DNA of 6,252 nucleotides from Sulfurimonas sp. (GTDB taxonomy: Bacteria > Campylobacterota > Campylobacteria > Campylobacterales > Sulfurimonadaceae), in contig QNZR01000030.1 of assembly GCA_003978475.1 (NCBI GenBank), positions 1 to 6,252 on the forward strand, read 5' to 3'. The translations under genes and the position numbers were made by a program. This document shows positions 1 through 6,252 of this stretch, one piece after another. A model generated the notes under the pieces. It ran no database searches and was not told where the DNA came from. It saw nothing but the letters and a program-made list of their open reading frames with translations. Positions within the stretch are counted from its first letter, which is position 1, and each line of letters begins with the position of its first letter.

Positions 1-1
1 G

Positions 2-442
2 GCGATCGAGGGGATAATGAACCGCAAGGTCAAAGCGGGCAATGTGGTGGTGATTCGCTACGAAGGCCCCAAAGGCGGTCCGGGAATGCAAGAGATGCTG
101 GCACCGACTTCACTGATTATGGGCATGGGGCTGGGCGAAAGTGTCGCACTCATTACTGACGGACGTTTTTCCGGAGCAACCCGCGGTGCCTCTATTGGAC
201 ATGTGAGTCCTGAAGCTGCAGAGGGTGGACTCATTGCTCTTATAGAAGACGGTGATGAGATCGAACTGGACGTCGATGCGCATCTGCTTCAGCTTAATGT
301 TGATGAGGCAACGCTTGAAAAACGTCGCAGTGCATGGAAGCCAATGACTAAAAAAATTCGCTCTAAATGGCTGAAACGTTATAGCCTGTTAGTCTCCAAC
401 GCCTCACATGGTGCGGCATTGAAAACCGAACTGGAGTGCTAA
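2..442 (+). CDS. ilvD: Dihydroxy-acid dehydratase, C-terminal part (5' end off the window)
   Basis: This is the last 146 codons of IlvD, the Fe-S enzyme that dehydrates 2,3-dihydroxy-3-methylbutanoate and its pentanoate homologue to the 2-keto acids of valine, isoleucine and leucine synthesis in the cytoplasm. The reading frame is open from base 2 to the TAA at 440-442. The first ATG, at 17, is an internal Met (A-I-E-G-I-M-N-R), so the gene continues to the left. Family signatures visible are [18 protein letters not shown] and [20 protein letters not shown], which covers the IlvD/Edd signature with the GRFSG serine known as the catalytic base, followed by SPEAAEGG. The tail [19 protein letters not shown] resembles Campylobacterota IlvD. 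It runs convergently into the glycosylation operon and has no evident functional link with it. A paralogous sugar-acid dehydratase (Edd type) is less likely given the tail. Confidence 0.95.
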   Translation, partial: AIEGIMNRKVKAGNVVVIRYEGPKGGPGMQEMLAPTSLIMGMGLGESVALITDGRFSGATRGASIGHVSPEAAEGGLIALIEDGDEIELDVDAHLLQLNVDEATLEKRRSAWKPMTKKIRSKWLKRYSLLVSNASHGAALKTELEC

Positions 443-457
443 AGCCCTTTTAGTTTT
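438..457 (+). terminator. Possible weak terminator of ilvD
   Basis: CTAAA (439-443) and TTTAG (449-453) form a 5-bp stem around a 5-base loop (GCCCT). A further G-T pair at 438/454 can close it, and TTTT follows at 454-457. The hairpin overlaps the ilvD stop codon and the stop of the convergent gene. The stem is short and AT-rich, so it is a poor intrinsic terminator by itself. It is listed because the 7-base gap between the convergent genes offers no other candidate. No matching T tract is seen on the minus strand. Confidence 0.25.
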
Positions 458-2225
458 GATGCGTAAACTCCGGGACAATCCGCTGTAGTAAGGGGATGGG
501 GTTCTCGGTCTGCAACAGGACGTCAATGTCGGCATTGAGCTGCGTGATATTGTACGGTGTCGGCGGAGCAATGAAGATGGATTCATAGATGGTCCGTTTA
601 TCGTTCTCATCTAAAAGCAGCTCCTCGTAAAGTTTTTCTCCGGGGCGCAGTCCGCAAAACTCAATGGCAATTTCATGCTCTTTTCCGTAGAGCTGAATCA
701 TCTGCTGTGCCAAACTGAGAATTTTTACCGGCTCGCCCATATCTAAAATAAACAGTTCATTGCCTTTGGCAATCGTGGCGGCCTGCAGCACCAGTTGGCA
801 CGCTTCGGGAATAAGCATAAAGTAGCGGGTCATGTCCGGATGCGTGACGGTAAGGGGACCGCCCTGTTCTATTTGTGATTTAAACTTGGGAATGACACTG
901 CCGCTTGAGCCTAGAACATTGCCAAAACGTACCGAAACAATTTCGCTGCTTTGGGAATCGACATTTTGCGCATACAGTTCGGTCACACGTTTGCTGGCAC
1001 CCATAACATTGGTGGGGCGTACGGCTTTATCGGTAGAGATAATAATAACCTTGGCGACACGATGCTCAATACTCAGATCAATGATATTTTTAGAGCCTGC
1101 GATATTGTTATGAACGGCAATATCGGGGTTGGCTTCACAGATCGGCACATGCTTGTAGGCGGCGGCATGAATAACGATGTCAATAGCATGTTCGGCAAAG
1201 AGCTGCGAGAGGCCTGTTTTGTGGGTTACCGATTCTAGCGAGAGCGTGGCCTGCGGCAGCTGTTCGCCGATGCGGTAAAGATTATACTCGCTGTTATCGA
1301 CTAAAATGAGTTTTTTGGCATGAAACGCCTGACATTGTAATGCAATTTCACTGCCGATACTGCCGCCGGCACCGGTGATGAGGACGGTCTTATTGCGAAT
1401 AAACGTCTCAATGGCACTTGTGTCAAGATCTTTAGGGTGTCGAGCCAGAAGATCTTCAATAGAGAGATCATCAAGTTTTTCATGCTGAGAGCCAAGAATG
1501 CGTGAAATTTTAATGTCATTAATACCACTGCGGTTGAGCCGCGATACCAGTGTTTTGAGTTCGCTTTGGGAGAGTTCGGCGGTAATAATGGCGGCATGAA
1601 TATCATACTTGGACGCCAGATGCTCTATGGCATTTTCATGATAGACCCGAACATTGTTAATAAAGCTGTTGAGAGACTCCTGCTCCTGATGAGTGTAGGC
1701 AATGATGCCCAGTGGGGCATAATCGATTTCTGCGTTGGTTGCACTGCGAATGACAGAGGCGGTCTTATGGTTCACGCCGATAATGAGTACGGGATTGGAT
1801 GACTCACTGCCAAACTGCTCGAGTATGATACGTTTGGAAAGGCGTAACGAACCAAGCAGCACAAATGAGAGAATAAAGTCAATCATAATGGCACTGCGCG
1901 GTACGGGCTGTACCCACGAGGGAATGATAAAGTAGCATACAAAAAAGGCAATAAATGCGGCGAGTAGAGCCAAAAAAAGGCGCTTCATATCACTAAGAGA
2001 GAAGAAGCGCCATGAAATATAGTAGATTTTAAACACAGCCATAAACAGGATCTTGAGCACCAGAAGAAATAAAAATACATGTAAAAAATGAATTTGATGA
2101 TCGGGAGGAATTTTAAAATCAAACCGTAACGAGTAGGCAAGATGCAGTGAAAGATAGATGAGCACCACATCACTTGCAACAAAAAAGAGAATACGTTTGG
2201 CTCTACTGGTCTGAAAGAGTGTCAC
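450..2225 (-). CDS. pglF: Membrane-anchored UDP-N-acetylhexosamine 4,6-dehydratase (PglF/WbpM family)
   Basis: This is a 591-aa protein, close to my recollection of about 590 aa for C. jejuni PglF. Four hydrophobic segments (about 11-33, 45-66, 82-104, 110-128) anchor it in the inner membrane. A CoA-binding-like Rossmann region follows (about 145-270, starting VLIIG), then the catalytic extended-SDR domain from about 278. Visible there are the NAD-binding GAGGSIG (285-291), the STDK motif (397-400), M408 and K412 of the MxxxK variant of YxxxK, RFGNVLGSSGSVIP (433-446) and LRPGEK (526-531). PglF-type enzymes convert UDP-GlcNAc to UDP-4-keto-6-deoxy-GlcNAc, the precursor of bacillosamine, QuiNAc and FucNAc sugars. 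No aminotransferase or acetyltransferase (PglE/PglD) is in the window, so the final sugar is unknown. The GTG start overlaps the upstream stop (GTGA) and is supported by an AAGG 7 nt upstream. WbpM or CapD would be equally fair family names. Confidence 0.9.
   Translation of the reverse strand: MTLFQTSRAKRILFFVASDVVLIYLSLHLAYSLRFDFKIPPDHQIHFLHVFLFLLVLKILFMAVFKIYYISWRFFSLSDMKRLFLALLAAFIAFFVCYFIIPSWVQPVPRSAIMIDFILSFVLLGSLRLSKRIILEQFGSESSNPVLIIGVNHKTASVIRSATNAEIDYAPLGIIAYTHQEQESLNSFINNVRVYHENAIEHLASKYDIHAAIITAELSQSELKTLVSRLNRSGINDIKISRILGSQHEKLDDLSIEDLLARHPKDLDTSAIETFIRNKTVLITGAGGSIGSEIALQCQAFHAKKLILVDNSEYNLYRIGEQLPQATLSLESVTHKTGLSQLFAEHAIDIVIHAAAYKHVPICEANPDIAVHNNIAGSKNIIDLSIEHRVAKVIIISTDKAVRPTNVMGASKRVTELYAQNVDSQSSEIVSVRFGNVLGSSGSVIPKFKSQIEQGGPLTVTHPDMTRYFMLIPEACQLVLQAATIAKGNELFILDMGEPVKILSLAQQMIQLYGKEHEIAIEFCGLRPGEKLYEELLLDENDKRTIYESIFIAPPTPYNITQLNADIDVLLQTENPIPLLQRIVPEFTHQN
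1972..2011 (-). terminator. Terminator-like hairpin inside the pglF-like gene
   Basis: Read on the coding (minus) strand, GGCGCTTC (2011-2004) and GAAGCGCC (1986-1979) form a perfect 8-bp stem with five G-C pairs. It encloses a 17-nt loop and is followed at once by seven T residues (1978-1972). This is the layout of a Rho-independent terminator, but the loop is long and the element lies within codons for about residues 72-85. It may be chance, or it may cause partial termination or pausing. No function is shown by the sequence alone. Confidence 0.3.
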
Positions 2226-2236
2226 TCAAATGCCTT
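2222..2236 (-). promoter_or_regulatory. GTGA stop/start overlap with ribosome binding site for the pglF-like gene
   Basis: The TGA stop of the WecA/WbpL-like gene (2224-2222) shares bases with the GTG start of the pglF-like gene (2225-2223). On the minus strand an AAGG (2236-2233) lies 7 nt before the GTG, a normal Shine-Dalgarno distance. The arrangement supports the GTG start and points to coupled translation of the two membrane enzymes. Confidence 0.7.
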
Positions 2237-3181
2237 TTTGTGGTCAACGATTTTTAAAATTATAGTAAATAATAGACTAACCGTTAGCAAAACCACCCAG
2301 TAGTAGTGCGCATCAACAAGCCATAACAGCAAAAAGACCACGACATTGTAGCGCATGAGCAGCAAGACGACATCGCTATGTGAGAAACCCGCCTGATGCA
2401 GCCGCTGGTACATATGTTTTTTATGGGGCTTCCAGAGGGTTTCATGATGACGCAGACGGCGGATCAGTGTAACGGTGGCATCGAAGAAAAAGAGCGATAT
2501 CAGTACGATCCAGCCGATAAAGTGTTCGTTTCCACTCTCGTTCAGTGCAAAAACACCGATAATAAAGCCGATAGGAGCACTTCCGACATCGCCCATAAAG
2601 ATGGAGGCTCTATGCCAGTTAAACAGTAAAAAACCGGCAGCTGCCGCAGCCAGATAGAGTATGGGAACGGTACCAAACAGCAGGGTTGCCGCCAGGGCAA
2701 CAAAGAGGGTTTCGCTGGCAGCATAGCCGTCAATACCGTCAAGAAAGTTGAATAAATTGCTTAACCACAACAGCATCAGTAGCGCAATCAGGTTGACCCA
2801 AAATCCCTCTAAAGTGATGATACCCAGATTCATCTGTGTGACACCGCCTAGCGCATAAAGTGCCAAGAGGGAACATAACAGCTGTACTGCCAGACGTATG
2901 CGGGCACTTTGAGGCCGAATATCATCTAAAAGACTGACCGCAACAATAGGGAGGGTTGCAAAGAGGGCACTGTAGAGTGCCGGCGATATCTGTGCCGTAA
3001 ACAAGAGGTAGCTCATCGCGCCAAAAAAGGCGATCATAATTGCCAGTCCGCCGCCGCGCGGTGTGGCTATGGTGTGGGAACTTCGTTCATTGGGGGTATC
3101 TATAATGGCATGACGCCGTGCCACGTTCTGTATCAGGAGGGTGAGCAGTGCACTGATACCAAAAACGACAATAGCGAGCAT
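2222..3181 (-). CDS. Polytopic polyprenyl-phosphate sugar-1-phosphate transferase (MraY/WecA/WbpL family)
   Basis: This is a 319-aa integral membrane protein with about ten hydrophobic segments, the usual size for WecA/WbpL-type enzymes. These inner-membrane enzymes transfer HexNAc-1-phosphate from a UDP-sugar to undecaprenyl phosphate and so start a lipid-linked glycan. Visible family motifs are the cytoplasmic RSSHTIATPRGGGLA (33-47), the Mg-binding DD pair (86-87), NFLDGIDG (145-152), FMGDVGS (195-201) and a histidine-bearing loop KPHKKHMYQRLHQAG (251-265) that resembles WbpL more than MraY. It starts with ATG 3 nt after the pglB-like stop, with no good Shine-Dalgarno, so translation is probably coupled to that of pglB. 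Its stop overlaps the next start (GTGA). Position between an oligosaccharyltransferase and a PglF-like dehydratase suggests it initiates the N-glycan. MraY of peptidoglycan synthesis is unlikely from the motifs and the locus. The donor sugar cannot be read from the sequence. Confidence 0.88.
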   Translation of the reverse strand: MLAIVVFGISALLTLLIQNVARRHAIIDTPNERSSHTIATPRGGGLAIMIAFFGAMSYLLFTAQISPALYSALFATLPIVAVSLLDDIRPQSARIRLAVQLLCSLLALYALGGVTQMNLGIITLEGFWVNLIALLMLLWLSNLFNFLDGIDGYAASETLFVALAATLLFGTVPILYLAAAAAGFLLFNWHRASIFMGDVGSAPIGFIIGVFALNESGNEHFIGWIVLISLFFFDATVTLIRRLRHHETLWKPHKKHMYQRLHQAGFSHSDVVLLLMRYNVVVFLLLWLVDAHYYWVVLLTVSLLFTIILKIVDHKKAFE

Positions 3182-3184
3182 GGA

Positions 3185-5284
3185 TTAGATTTTGAGCCGA
3201 TAAATTTTGGCATACGGATCGGAGCTGACCAGCTCAAAGAGGTCGGTATCGTACTTCTCAAAAATAAACATCTGAATGTAGGTTGAATTGAGCATCTCGT
3301 CATCAACGAGTAAAAATCGGTTATAGCCGGCAAGAAAGATGACCGATATCCCACCCATCGGGGAAACATTTTGAACCTCAACTCTGGGTTTTCCCGCTTC
3401 TGGATTGATAACAGTATAAAACGCCTTTATAGGCGTTTTTCGCGCACCCAACTGCAGCTGCCCTTCCTGCTTTAAGATGGAGATGCGATTGCCAAGATGG
3501 ATGGCCTCGGGCGTATCTTGAAAGCGTTCGGCATAGTAGTAGAACGGGCGGGCTTTTGATTCTCCGGTTTCCAGATCAATACTGCTAAACACCTTAACGG
3601 TTGGAAAAATACCCAGCATACGCAAGGGAAAGTACAAGTAGACATCGACGGTTTTAGTCGGCAGTTCGACATTGCCGTAGCGCAGATTTTCCAGATAGCC
3701 TGCCACATCAACCTGATCGTCTTGATGATTTTTAAAAAGGGTATCGGCAACAACTTCATAATCCGAGGCGATGTAGGTTTCGACAGCAATGCGACTCAGG
3801 CGTGCCGCTTCAAGTTGTGATGTGGTGGTCAGAATTTCAGAGACAATAAAATTGTCATGGTTGTGTTTCCCGCCGTCAATAAGTGTGTTAAGACCGGTAT
3901 AGTACCAAAGCGGATAACCGTAATCCCACCAGGCAATGATATAGTCTTTAGAAGAGGTACCGGCTTGAAAACGATGCAGGGTCTCGACCTCATCATGATT
4001 TAAAACGGTGGGGACTTTGTAGCCGATAATATGAGTAATATTGGGGTAGAGCATCAGTGCCGTTAGTAGTGATACAAGGGTGTACTTTACTTTTGTATTG
4101 GCTATAAAACTTCCCAGTACATAGAAAAAATAGACGGCGCCGATTGCCGCGATGGGAACGGCATAAACGGTAAAGCGCAATCCGCCCCACAATGAGAATA
4201 TGCCGATCCCGATGAGAGGCAGTGCCAAAATGAACGGACGGTATCGGATCACCAGCAGCAAGTAGCCGATAAGACTGATAATGACACCAATACTTGAGCC
4301 GCTAATGCGGTTTGCCATAACCTCAAATGGAATACGTCCGGCTTCGCGTACCGTTTGTTTGACCTGATAGAAATGCAGCCCTTCTTCATCAAATCCGCGT
4401 ATGGAGTAGGTCTGAATTTTCGACCAGATAATACCGAAGATATTGCCGAAAATCAGGAAAAAAGCCAAGGATGCGTACGAGAGATAGAGAAGATTTTTCC
4501 CTTTGATAATATCGCGTTTTAGAATCATATAGGCCGCAATGATAAGTACCAGTTTTAGCAGATAAAAAATAGGAGTCAAACCGATAGAGATCAAAATAAT
4601 TGATTTGGGGGTAAACTCGTCTTTGCGATGAAAAATATACATGTAAATGATGTAAATAATTCCCATGCCATAGACAATAGCGCGTCCCGCATCATATAAA
4701 AAGGGATAAACAAAGATCATCAATGAAGCATAAAGTGCCGTATTGAGCCGCTCTTCTTTAATGGAAGCCATCAAAAAGTAGAGGATGAACATGGGTGCCA
4801 TGGCGGCAAACATGTCAGTATCGTAATAGCCTACCATAGTACGGTTGTAGTAGCTCCATGCGATTGAGCCAATCAGTGCGGCAAAGAAACCAAATACCGT
4901 GGCATGATAGAGTCGTCCCAATAACATCATGGGAATCACCACCAAACTCGAGATCAATGCCGGAAGGTACAAAATGACGGTATTAAGATCTAGTGGCGTC
5001 AGTTTGACAAGCCATGTCGTAAAGAAGGTCAGTCCATATTGCAGCACTTCAGGTACTCTTGGATTAAACTCATGAATGCCTTCAAGCGCTTTTTGGGCTC
5101 CACTGGCAAAGAAATAGCCGTCATTGGTATTGATCATGAGTTGACCTTCCCACATAAAAGCAGGATTGCCGCTAAACTGATAGACCCAGATGAGCCGCAT
5201 TGCTATGCTAAAAAGAAAGGCAATAGCAATCAGAAAAAGAAACTGTTTTGAAGTAATATTTTCTTGTGGAAGCTGTAACTGCAA
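3185..5284 (-). CDS. pglB: N-oligosaccharyltransferase, PglB/STT3 family
   Basis: This is a 699-aa protein, against about 713 aa for C. jejuni PglB. It has an N-terminal block of many membrane segments (about 14-420) and a periplasmic C-terminal domain (about 425-699). PglB moves a glycan from undecaprenyl diphosphate to Asn in periplasmic sequons. Catalytic and binding residues of the family are visible: D55 in NTNDGY, the DTD at 155-157, the TIxE-type motif TVRE with E314, R326 in RISGS, R370 in WGGLR, WWDYG (452-456) and the M..I motif RMLGIFPTV (M556, I559). Spacing E314-R326-R370 equals that of C. lari E319-R331-R375 as I remember it. The C-terminus (MLNSTYIQMF through YRLKI) aligns with C. 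jejuni PglB. The DYNQS self-glycosylation sequon I recall in C. jejuni PglB is not preserved. The start is TTG: an in-frame TAA lies three codons upstream, an AAGGA sits 6 nt before it, and the next Met (29) would cut into the first membrane segment. It likely belongs to one operon with its neighbours. Confidence 0.95.
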   Translation of the reverse strand: MQLQLPQENITSKQFLFLIAIAFLFSIAMRLIWVYQFSGNPAFMWEGQLMINTNDGYFFASGAQKALEGIHEFNPRVPEVLQYGLTFFTTWLVKLTPLDLNTVILYLPALISSLVVIPMMLLGRLYHATVFGFFAALIGSIAWSYYNRTMVGYYDTDMFAAMAPMFILYFLMASIKEERLNTALYASLMIFVYPFLYDAGRAIVYGMGIIYIIYMYIFHRKDEFTPKSIILISIGLTPIFYLLKLVLIIAAYMILKRDIIKGKNLLYLSYASLAFFLIFGNIFGIIWSKIQTYSIRGFDEEGLHFYQVKQTVREAGRIPFEVMANRISGSSIGVIISLIGYLLLVIRYRPFILALPLIGIGIFSLWGGLRFTVYAVPIAAIGAVYFFYVLGSFIANTKVKYTLVSLLTALMLYPNITHIIGYKVPTVLNHDEVETLHRFQAGTSSKDYIIAWWDYGYPLWYYTGLNTLIDGGKHNHDNFIVSEILTTTSQLEAARLSRIAVETYIASDYEVVADTLFKNHQDDQVDVAGYLENLRYGNVELPTKTVDVYLYFPLRMLGIFPTVKVFSSIDLETGESKARPFYYYAERFQDTPEAIHLGNRISILKQEGQLQLGARKTPIKAFYTVINPEAGKPRVEVQNVSPMGGISVIFLAGYNRFLLVDDEMLNSTYIQMFIFEKYDTDLFELVSSDPYAKIYRLKI
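3418..3440 (-). terminator. Terminator-like perfect hairpin inside pglB
   Basis: AAAACGCC (3418-3425) and GGCGTTTT (3432-3439) form a perfect 8-bp inverted repeat around a 6-base loop (TTTATA). On both strands a GC core is followed by a T run: TTTT on the minus (coding) strand, and TTTTT through 3440 on the plus strand. The form is that of a compact bidirectional intrinsic terminator, but it lies in the codons for about residues 616-623 (TPIKAF), roughly 80 codons before the pglB stop. The GC core is only four pairs, so strong termination is doubtful. It could reduce transcription into the two downstream genes or be coincidental. Confidence 0.35.
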
Positions 5285-5295
5285 TTGAGATCCTT
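5284..5295 (-). promoter_or_regulatory. Ribosome binding site that supports the TTG start of pglB
   Basis: On the minus strand AAGGA (5295-5291) is followed by TCTCAA and then TTG (5284-5282). The 6-nt spacing is near optimal. The TAA at 5296-5294 closes the frame just upstream, so this TTG is the earliest possible start. The whole 25-nt gap between the glycosyltransferase stop and pglB is filled by this leader, and I see no promoter in it. Confidence 0.7.
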
Positions 5296-5309
5296 ATTGA
5301 CATGTAAAT

Positions 5310-6252
5310 TTAAAACAGTTGTGTGTACTGCCGTGTGAGTACCTCATAACTGTGATGTTCGAGAACATATGCCCGCGCTTTAGTACCCAATAAGCGGCGC
5401 TCATGTTCACCCATGGCGTAAAGTACGGTGATAGCATCGGCAATAGCAGAAGGATCTTCCGGTGCTACACTGATGCCGCATGCCGCTTCAGCTACCGGAT
5501 CGTTACCCGCTTCAACCGAGTGAACAATCGGCTTTTGTGCATACATATAATCATAGAGCTTATTGGCTGAAATTCCAAACCGGTAAAGCGGATAATGGTG
5601 CCAGCCGATATAGCACAGATCAAAGTATTGTAACATAGATGGTATGTCCGTTTTTACAATGGCCTCAATAAAGGTGACATTATAGAGTTGTTTTGTTTGT
5701 GCAACGTTAATAAGAGCTGTTTTTTCACTGCCATTGCCGACAATAACAAAGTGAATGGCAGGAATCTCTTTAAGAAGCGAGGCGGCTTCTAAAAGGTACT
5801 CCAAAGCATTGGCAATACCCAGAGTACCGGCATAGCCGACAATGAATTTATCTTGAGGAAGTTGCGAAACAATATGGGGGCTTAATGTGTGTAAGTGTTG
5901 CTGTTCTTCGAGGTTGATGCCGTTGGGAATATAGATAAATTTTTCCGGATCCAGCCCTTTGGAGAGCATATGTTCTTTGGCTTTTGGCAGCAGTGAAACC
6001 ACATAATCGGCTTTTTTATAACCCAGTTTTTCCAGAGCACCTAAAATGAGTACCAGAGGATTATATTTTGAAACATTACCGAGCTCAATTAGGGTTAACG
6101 GCCAGATGTCACGCACTTCAAAAATGAGTTTTGTTTTAAGAAGTTTTGACCATAAATAGGCATTAAGAATGGGAAATAGTGAGAGCGATGAGATAATGAT
6201 GACATCAGGTTTTTTCAAAGAAAATGGATTGAAGAAAAAAAGCTTTAATGAG
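5310..6252 (-). CDS. GT4-family glycosyltransferase, WbuB-like (5' end off the window)
   Basis: 313 codons are visible. A TTG at 6218 could be read as a start, but the frame stays open through SLKLFFFNPFS to the window edge, so the N-terminal part is missing, probably about 80-100 residues judging from family members near 400 aa. Counting from the codon ending at 6218, landmarks are FEVRDIWPLTLIELG (33-47), SLLPKAKEHM (75-84), IPNGIN (97-102), GYAGTLG opening the C-terminal Rossmann domain (128-134), the glycine turn IVGNGSE (159-165) and SANKLYDYMYAQKPIV (217-232) followed by E236. This is a GT-B fold retaining enzyme expected at the cytoplasmic face of the inner membrane. FEVRDIWP and SANKLYDYM are typical of WbuB-like amino-deoxysugar transferases of O-antigen loci, and I see no close match to PglA, PglH or PglJ. 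Stopping 25 nt before pglB, it probably adds a sugar to the lipid-linked glycan that PglB transfers. Donor and linkage are unknown. Confidence 0.88.
   Translation of the reverse strand, partial: SLKLFFFNPFSLKKPDVIIISSLSLFPILNAYLWSKLLKTKLIFEVRDIWPLTLIELGNVSKYNPLVLILGALEKLGYKKADYVVSLLPKAKEHMLSKGLDPEKFIYIPNGINLEEQQHLHTLSPHIVSQLPQDKFIVGYAGTLGIANALEYLLEAASLLKEIPAIHFVIVGNGSEKTALINVAQTKQLYNVTFIEAIVKTDIPSMLQYFDLCYIGWHHYPLYRFGISANKLYDYMYAQKPIVHSVEAGNDPVAEAACGISVAPEDPSAIADAITVLYAMGEHERRLLGTKARAYVLEHHSYEVLTRQYTQLF

Noticed and set aside
17..19. ATG at 17 as the start of a short independent gene
   Set aside because: It is inside the conserved IlvD C-terminal domain, and the frame continues upstream to base 2.
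951..1238. 95-aa plus-strand open frame opposite the pglF-like gene (and the similar one at 832-1113)
   Set aside because: Lies wholly antisense to a well-supported dehydratase, shows no recognisable domain, and its frame is explained by the codon bias of the opposite strand.
2222..3181. Identification as MraY (peptidoglycan phospho-MurNAc-pentapeptide transferase)
   Set aside because: The RSSHTIATPRGGG motif, the KPHKKHMYQRL loop and the sugar-locus context fit the WecA/WbpL branch. MraY normally sits in the division/cell-wall cluster and is usually longer.
3133..3381. 82-aa minus-strand frame across the pglB/transferase junction
   Set aside because: Overlaps the conserved C-terminus of PglB and the start of the next gene in another frame. 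No motif supports it.
5297..5325. TTGACA (5297-5302) on the plus strand, resembling a -35 box
   Set aside because: No acceptable -10 sequence about 17 bases downstream (bases are TTGTGT), and it would drive transcription antisense to the glycosyltransferase gene.
6216..6218. TTG as the true start of the glycosyltransferase
   Set aside because: The frame is open through the window edge and the expected N-terminal half of the GT-B donor/acceptor domain would be missing. The gene is cut by the window, not truncated.

Overview
This 6.25 kb window looks like part of a Campylobacterota (Epsilonproteobacteria) chromosome. The best clues are an oligosaccharyltransferase of the Campylobacter PglB type, with a C-terminal domain that lines up with C. 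jejuni PglB as I remember it to the last residues (the -KI end), and an IlvD tail ending [20 protein letters not shown], which resembles Campylobacter IlvD. Base composition looks intermediate rather than strongly AT-rich, so a free-living sulfur oxidiser (Sulfurimonas, Sulfurovum or Sulfuricurvum type) fits better than a host-associated Campylobacter. The genus is inference from memory.

Layout: the 3' end of ilvD (dihydroxy-acid dehydratase) lies on the + strand at 2-442. Everything from 450 to the right edge is one tightly packed minus-strand gene run, convergent with ilvD and separated from it by 7 bases. In order of transcription (right to left) it holds a WbuB-like GT4 glycosyltransferase whose start lies off the window (5310-6252), a PglB/STT3 oligosaccharyltransferase (3185-5284), a polytopic MraY/WecA/WbpL-type polyprenyl-phosphate sugar-1-phosphate transferase (2222-3181) and a membrane-anchored PglF/WbpM-type nucleotide-sugar 4,6-dehydratase (450-2225). 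Intergenic gaps are 25 nt, 3 nt and a 4-nt GTGA overlap, so co-transcription is very likely.

Together the genes read as a protein N-glycosylation module. The PglF-like enzyme would make a UDP-4-keto-6-deoxy-HexNAc precursor, the WecA/WbpL-like enzyme would load a sugar-1-phosphate onto undecaprenyl phosphate, the GT4 enzyme would extend the lipid-linked glycan, and PglB would transfer it to Asn in the periplasm. The unusual point is that the initiating transferase next to PglB is the polytopic O-antigen type, not the small monotopic PglC of the Campylobacter pgl locus. The visible GT is WbuB-like, not PglA-like. The locus therefore looks like O-antigen-style glycan assembly coupled to an N-oligosaccharyltransferase.

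Two terminator-like hairpins with T tracts lie inside coding regions of the operon (3418-3440 in pglB and 1972-2011 in the pglF-like gene). I see no tRNA, rRNA, CRISPR array, insertion sequence or attachment site, and there is no gene-free stretch over 25 bases.
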